From assembly GCA_945910925.1 (NCBI GenBank), contig CAMDZX010000069.1:1-9166 (forward strand): a DNA stretch of 9,166 nt. Reading direction: 5' to 3'. A program made the translations under genes and the position numbers. The number at the start of each line of letters is the position of its first letter. The first letter of the stretch is position 1. The notes under the pieces were generated by a model. It was not told the origin of the DNA. It ran no database searches and saw nothing but the letters and a program-made list of their open reading frames with translations. This stretch comes from an uncultured bacterium. GTDB lineage: Bacteria > Cyanobacteriota > Vampirovibrionia > Gastranaerophilales > Gastranaerophilaceae. This document shows, in pieces, positions 6,279 through 9,166 of the stretch.

Positions 6279-7181
6279 TTACAATAATACAGTCAGGTTA
6301 GCCTTTGTTGTTTTTATTGTTTCAAATAAATCCGTTTTTTCTGAATCCGTAAGCGTAACAAGAGGTTTTCTTACATACTCATTAATTAACCCTTCATTTG
6401 CCAAAACAGCCTTGACAGGTGTCGGATTTGGCGCCATAAAGAGTTTTCTGAATGACGGATACAAAATATTATGGATACCTCTTGCAGTCTCAACATGCCC
6501 GTTTTTAAATTCTGTAATCATTTTCTTTATTTCTTCACCAAAGATATGAGAAGCCACCGAAACTACACCATGCGCACCCAAAGACATCATAGGGAGAGTT
6601 AAGCTATCGTCACCCGAAAGAATTGCAAACTCTTCGGGACAATTGATTTTTAACTCGGTTATTGTATCCATATCCGCATAACTTTGTTTTAGAGCCGCAA
6701 TATTGGAATATTTTTCTGCAAGATATTTTACCGTATCAACAGACATATTAACACCTGTTCTTGACGGTATATTGTACATTATTACAGGGATGTTTATTGC
6801 TTCTGCAATAGCAGAAAAATGTTCAATCATACCTTTTTGCGACGGTTTGTTATAATAAGGAACTACACACAAAACCGCATCCGCACCTTCTTGTTCGGCA
6901 AGAATTGACATCTCAACCGCAGTTGTTGTACTGTTTGAACCCGTTCCCATGATAAGCTTTGCATTATTTTTTATTCCTTTTTGGGCGTGGTGAAGAATTT
7001 TGATTTCTTCTTCGTGCGTCAATGTCGGAGTTTCGCCAGTTGTTCCCGTAACAACAATGGAACCAGAGCCGTGTGTTGTTAAATATGATGTCAGTTCTTC
7101 GACTTTTGAATATTCTACTTCGCCTGTTTGACTCATAGGCGTTACCATTGCAGTAATAACTTCCCCGCAGTTAAACCTCAT
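6279..7181 (-). CDS. dapA: 4-hydroxy-tetrahydrodipicolinate synthase
   Basis: Cytoplasmic class I aldolase-type TIM barrel of 300 residues. It condenses pyruvate with aspartate semialdehyde, the first committed step to diaminopimelate and lysine. The family motifs are in place: GTTGE at 46-50 (the Thr relay of the active site), PYYNKP at 108-113, YNIPSRTG at 136-143 with catalytic Tyr136 and the carboxylate-binding Arg141, the Schiff-base Lys165 in ALKQS, LSGDD at 188-192 and NPTPVKA near 253. ALKQS replaces the more usual GIKEA or GIKES around the lysine, a mild deviation that keeps the lysine itself. Related sialate and KDG lyases share the fold, but the GTTGE and PSRTG context favours DapA. 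GAGG lies 8 nt upstream of the ATG at 7181. It faces away from mtnP and lies upstream of secD in the same direction. Confidence 0.93.
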   Translation of the reverse strand: MRFNCGEVITAMVTPMSQTGEVEYSKVEELTSYLTTHGSGSIVVTGTTGETPTLTHEEEIKILHHAQKGIKNNAKLIMGTGSNSTTTAVEMSILAEQEGADAVLCVVPYYNKPSQKGMIEHFSAIAEAINIPVIMYNIPSRTGVNMSVDTVKYLAEKYSNIAALKQSYADMDTITELKINCPEEFAILSGDDSLTLPMMSLGAHGVVSVASHIFGEEIKKMITEFKNGHVETARGIHNILYPSFRKLFMAPNPTPVKAVLANEGLINEYVRKPLVTLTDSEKTDLFETIKTTKANLTVLL

Positions 7182-7211
7182 ATAATACCTCTTTTCTTTC
7201 TATGTATGTTA

Positions 7212-7217
7212 ATTATA
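7212..7217 (-). promoter_or_regulatory. -10 box candidate for dapA
   Basis: TATAAT on the minus strand, about 30 nt before the dapA start, would give a short leader carrying the ribosome site. No good -35 hexamer lies 16-18 nt upstream. An alternative is TTGTTG (7301-7296), a 16-nt spacer and TATTCT (7279-7274), with a leader of about 85 nt. Confidence 0.4.
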
Positions 7218-7282
7218 AAACAAATACATTAAACGGGTTGTAAATAAATATTAAAAGTAAAAACTAATAAATCAGAATATTT

Positions 7283-7298
7283 TTGAAAAATTTTTCAA
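7283..7298. repeat. Perfect 16-bp palindrome in the dapA/mtnP divergent region
   Basis: TTGAAAAATTTTTCAA is identical on both strands, with two 8-bp half-sites and no spacer. It lies in the intergenic region, 101 nt upstream of dapA and 167 nt upstream of mtnP, inside the spacer of one dapA promoter candidate. It could be an operator for a dimeric regulator. The AT-rich composition makes chance occurrence more likely than usual. It is not followed by a T-run that would make it a terminator. Confidence 0.45.
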
Positions 7299-7421
7299 CA
7301 AGAAAAGTAAGTTATTAGTAAATTATACTTAGTTTAGTGAAAAATACTTTCTTGATTGTCTGAGAATAATTTTAAATTTTCCGTTACACAAAAGAGTATT
7401 TTAGGAAATTTTAAAAGTTTA

Positions 7422-7430
7422 TGGTATATT
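7422..7430 (+). promoter_or_regulatory. Extended -10 promoter of the mtnP-yggT unit
   Basis: TGGTATATT fits an extended -10 element (TGn followed by TATATT at 7425-7430), which can work without a -35 box; none is seen 17 nt upstream. Transcription would start near 7437, about 14 nt before the ribosome site. This also argues against using the ATG at 7421 as a start, because it lies in the promoter itself. Confidence 0.45.
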
Positions 7431-7450
7431 TAAAAATATACTTTTATTTA

Positions 7451-7456
7451 GAGGAG
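7451..7456 (+). promoter_or_regulatory. Ribosome binding site deciding the mtnP start
   Basis: GAGGAG ends 9 nt before the ATG at 7466. The in-frame upstream ATG at 7421 has no such site. Confidence 0.75.
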
Positions 7457-7465
7457 ATTATAAAT

Positions 7466-8263
7466 ATGGAGAAATTAGCGGATATAGGTGTATTCGGAGG
7501 TTCCGGATTTTACAGCTTTTTAGAAGATATTGAAGAAATAAAAGTTGAGACACCTTACGGCATGCCGAGTGACAGTTTATTTATAGGAAAAATTGGCACA
7601 CATAAAGTTGCGTTTATGCCTCGTCATGGAAGAAGCCATACTATTCCGCCACATCTTTTAAACTATCGTGCCAATGTTTGGGCAATGAAGCATGTCGGAT
7701 GCGAAAGAGTTATTTCTCCATGTGCTGCAGGAAGTCTGCAAAAACATGTTGAACCGGGAAGTTTTGTAATATGCGATCAATTTGTTGATTGGACAAAAGG
7801 AAGAAATTCAACATTCTTCGACGGTCCTATCGTTACTCATCCGTCACCTGCAGATTTATACTGTCCTGAACTAAGAAGCCTTGCTATTAAAACAGGCAGA
7901 GAGCTGGGTATAAAAATTCATGAAACAGGTACTGTGGTTGTTATAAACGGCCCGAGATTCTCAACAAAAGCGGAATCTAAGTTCTTTACAAATCAAGGAT
8001 GGGAAGTTATTAATATGACAGCGTTCCCTGAAGCATATCTTGTGAAAGAATTGGATATGTGTCCGTTAAATATTTCATTAATCACAGATTATGATGCAGG
8101 TTTGGTGGGTGATGTTCCTCCGGTTTCACATCAAGCGGTTATTGAAGTATTTAACAACAATGTCGCTAACTTGAAAAAACTTCTGTTTACTATGATAGAA
8201 AATATTCCGACAGAAAGAAATAATTGTGACTGCGCAAATACAAAAGCAAAGTCAAGAGCGTAG
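7466..8263 (+). CDS. mtnP: S-methyl-5'-thioadenosine phosphorylase
   Basis: Cytoplasmic family-2 nucleoside phosphorylase of 265 residues, which splits methylthioadenosine with phosphate into adenine and 5-methylthioribose-1-phosphate for methionine and adenine salvage. GGSGFY (11-16) is the phosphate-binding start and PRHGRSHTIPPHLLNYRAN (52-70) a second phosphate/ribose segment. GPRFSTKAES (162-171) and NMTAFPEAYLVKEL (183-196) form the nucleoside site. Asp208 and Asp210 in TDYD indicate a 6-amino purine (adenine) preference, whereas guanosine/inosine phosphorylases have Asn there. The C-terminus has a CDC pair (254-256), like the C-terminal CxC seen in other MtnP proteins, where it has been linked to stability. 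A 5'-deoxyadenosine by-product role is possible. The start at 7466 follows a strong ribosome site. yggT follows after 21 nt. No other methionine-salvage gene is nearby. Confidence 0.92.
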   Translation: MEKLADIGVFGGSGFYSFLEDIEEIKVETPYGMPSDSLFIGKIGTHKVAFMPRHGRSHTIPPHLLNYRANVWAMKHVGCERVISPCAAGSLQKHVEPGSFVICDQFVDWTKGRNSTFFDGPIVTHPSPADLYCPELRSLAIKTGRELGIKIHETGTVVVINGPRFSTKAESKFFTNQGWEVINMTAFPEAYLVKELDMCPLNISLITDYDAGLVGDVPPVSHQAVIEVFNNNVANLKKLLFTMIENIPTERNNCDCANTKAKSRA

Positions 8264-8284
8264 ATTGAGGAAGGGTAGGAGAAA

Positions 8285-8557
8285 ATGGTTAGATTTCCAA
8301 TGTTACTAAAAGCTGTCAACGGCTTATTTAATATGTTCTACATACTGATAATATTGAGAATCTTTATGTCTTGGATTCCAAATATTGATTGGGAACAACA
8401 ACCGATTAAATTCATACGGGAAATTACGGATACTTATCTTGAAATATTCAGACGAATTATTCCACCTCTTGGCGGATTGGATTTTTCGCCAATTATTGCA
8501 ATTATCGTTCTACAAATAATACAAGGTTTTATTACAAGTATAATCGGGAATTTATAA
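8285..8557 (+). CDS. YggT family integral membrane protein
   Basis: Small inner-membrane protein of 90 residues with two hydrophobic segments, about 8-30 and 67-88. Between them is the family pattern: ILRIFMSWIP (23-32) at the end of the first helix, then FRRIIPPLGGLDFSPI (55-70) leading into the second. YggT proteins are widespread; in plants and cyanobacteria relatives (the CCB3/YlmG group) are linked to cytochrome b6f heme attachment, nucleoid or plastid distribution, and in Gram-positives to division (YlmG). None of these roles can be assigned here. Upstream, GGAAGGG and AGGAG give two possible ribosome sites, the nearer one only 3 nt from the ATG. It lies 21 nt after mtnP, so the two are probably co-transcribed. 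The single-domain length (many homologues have two tandem copies) matches the one-copy form. Confidence 0.88.
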   Translation: MVRFPMLLKAVNGLFNMFYILIILRIFMSWIPNIDWEQQPIKFIREITDTYLEIFRRIIPPLGGLDFSPIIAIIVLQIIQGFITSIIGNL

Positions 8558-8572
8558 CTGGTCTGTTTAGAG

Positions 8573-8588
8573 GATTAGAAATCTAATC
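8573..8588. repeat. 7-bp inverted repeat between yggT and the next gene
   Basis: GATTAGA and TCTAATC flank a two-base centre (AA) in the 66-nt gap after yggT. There is no T-run after it, so it is not an intrinsic terminator. A weak promoter match (TAGAAA at 8576-8581, 17-nt spacer, TATTCT at 8599-8604) has its -35 box inside this dyad, so it could be an operator or a short mRNA hairpin. Confidence 0.3.
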
Positions 8589-8623
8589 TACATATGGTAT
8601 TCTATAAAATAGCTGGGGGAGAA

Positions 8624-9166
8624 ATGTACGCATATAAAGAGAGAACCGAATATAATTATACGGAACAGCATAGGCGCATGCCGAATATTCATGCCGTTCA
8701 AGGTAATGTATACAGACCGCAAGTAAGAGTCCGCAGAAAAACATCAAAAAAACGTTCTCTTATTTCATCTCTTATAGTTCTTACTTCAATTATTTTATTC
8801 GCATCAATTATATTTCCGTTTAGCATGAAAAATATGCGTAACTTATTCTGGCTTGATAGAGTTGCGCCATTTACAAACAGAGGAGTGGTGTCACCTGTAA
8901 TTAACAGTTCTGTCTATCATTCAGGTATAGATTTACAGTCAATATTATTTCCAACATCGGATTATATGACTAACGACATGTTCCTAAATCAACGACTTCT
9001 TGCTCCGACAATATTCAATAAGAAGTATGCTTCGGACATGTATTTATCTGAAAGAATGACAGATTTAGAAAACCAATTAAAAGGCTTAAATAAAGCCTTT
9101 CCAACGATAAAACCGGCAATTTATGTTTGGTCGTTTGAAACAGGGAAATATGCAGCAATAAACGAG
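8624..9166 (+). CDS. Single-pass membrane protein, probable serine hydrolase (class-A beta-lactamase-like), partial
   Basis: The open frame runs 181 codons to the right edge without a stop. Residues 1-44 are polar with a strongly basic stretch (RPQVRVRRKTSKKR, 31-44), followed by one hydrophobic helix (about 45-66). The positive-inside rule puts the N-terminus in the cytoplasm and the rest outside. Residues 67-140 match no family I recognise. About 140-160 is heptad-like (LSERMTDLENQLKGL). The last stretch, KPAIYVWSFETGKYAAINE, resembles the first strands of beta-lactamase/D-Ala-D-Ala-peptidase-like serine hydrolases, but the catalytic SxxK lies beyond the window, so function is a guess. GGGGG lies 4 nt upstream of the ATG. 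An in-frame ATG at 8594 would add ten residues but has no ribosome site. It may form one unit with mtnP and yggT. Confidence 0.5.
   Translation, partial: MYAYKERTEYNYTEQHRRMPNIHAVQGNVYRPQVRVRRKTSKKRSLISSLIVLTSIILFASIIFPFSMKNMRNLFWLDRVAPFTNRGVVSPVINSSVYHSGIDLQSILFPTSDYMTNDMFLNQRLLAPTIFNKKYASDMYLSERMTDLENQLKGLNKAFPTIKPAIYVWSFETGKYAAINE

Noticed and set aside
7202..7243. Plus-strand 13-codon open frame in the divergent region
   Set aside because: It has no ribosome site and overlaps the dapA promoter area; length and composition fit chance.
7421..7465. Upstream ATG extension of mtnP by 15 residues
   Set aside because: The ATG lies in the promoter -10 region, has no ribosome site, and the added residues are absent from the family's usual start. 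GAGGAG supports 7466.
8131..8319. Minus-strand 62-codon open frame over the mtnP/yggT junction
   Set aside because: It overlaps two well-supported genes on the other strand and has no recognisable protein features.

Overview
The window is an AT-rich bacterial chromosome segment (roughly one third G+C by eye) with tightly packed genes, standard genetic code and clear AGGAGG-like ribosome sites. Nearly every gene is a recognisable core housekeeping gene. I see no transposase, integrase, phage gene or CRISPR array. The gene set (stand-alone secD and secF, an RlhA-like U32 protein, MtnP, YggT, a membrane-anchored serine-hydrolase-like protein) and the low GC fit an uncultured gut-type lineage such as Gastranaerophilales/Melainabacteria. 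A Clostridia-like host cannot be excluded. This assignment is inference only.

Layout. Positions 1-41 (minus) hold the first 13 codons of a gene running off the left edge, which looks like a RelB/DinJ-type antitoxin, with its ribosome site and a good sigma-70-type promoter (77-105). Positions 179-2136 (minus) form a probable transcription unit: tRNA-Arg(CCG), then miaB, then a DEDDh 3'-5' exonuclease whose start codon overlaps the miaB stop. Positions 2181-7181 (minus) hold dapA, secD, secF and the U32 protein. Spacing is 57, 17 and 13 nt, so secD-secF-U32 is almost certainly one operon, and dapA probably leads it. A 284-nt divergent region (7182-7465) carries promoter-like elements for both directions and a perfect 16-bp palindrome. 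Positions 7466-9166 (plus) hold mtnP, yggT and the 5' part of a single-pass membrane protein that resembles the start of a class-A beta-lactamase-like domain at its cut end.

Functionally the window covers lysine/peptidoglycan precursor synthesis (DapA), the proton-motive-force-driven accessory part of the Sec translocon (SecDF), RNA modification (MiaB on tRNA; the U32 protein probably on 23S rRNA), methylthioadenosine salvage (MtnP) and envelope biology (YggT, serine hydrolase-like protein). Several start codons were moved downstream of the longest open frame, to where ribosome binding sites and family alignments agree (exonuclease 718, miaB 2034, U32 3905, mtnP 7466).

I found no convincing evidence for a wholly new system. 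The items most worth a second look are the antitoxin-like start with its dyad-flanked promoter at the left edge, the tRNA-Arg/miaB/exonuclease cluster, and the unrecognised linker of the partial envelope protein at the right edge.
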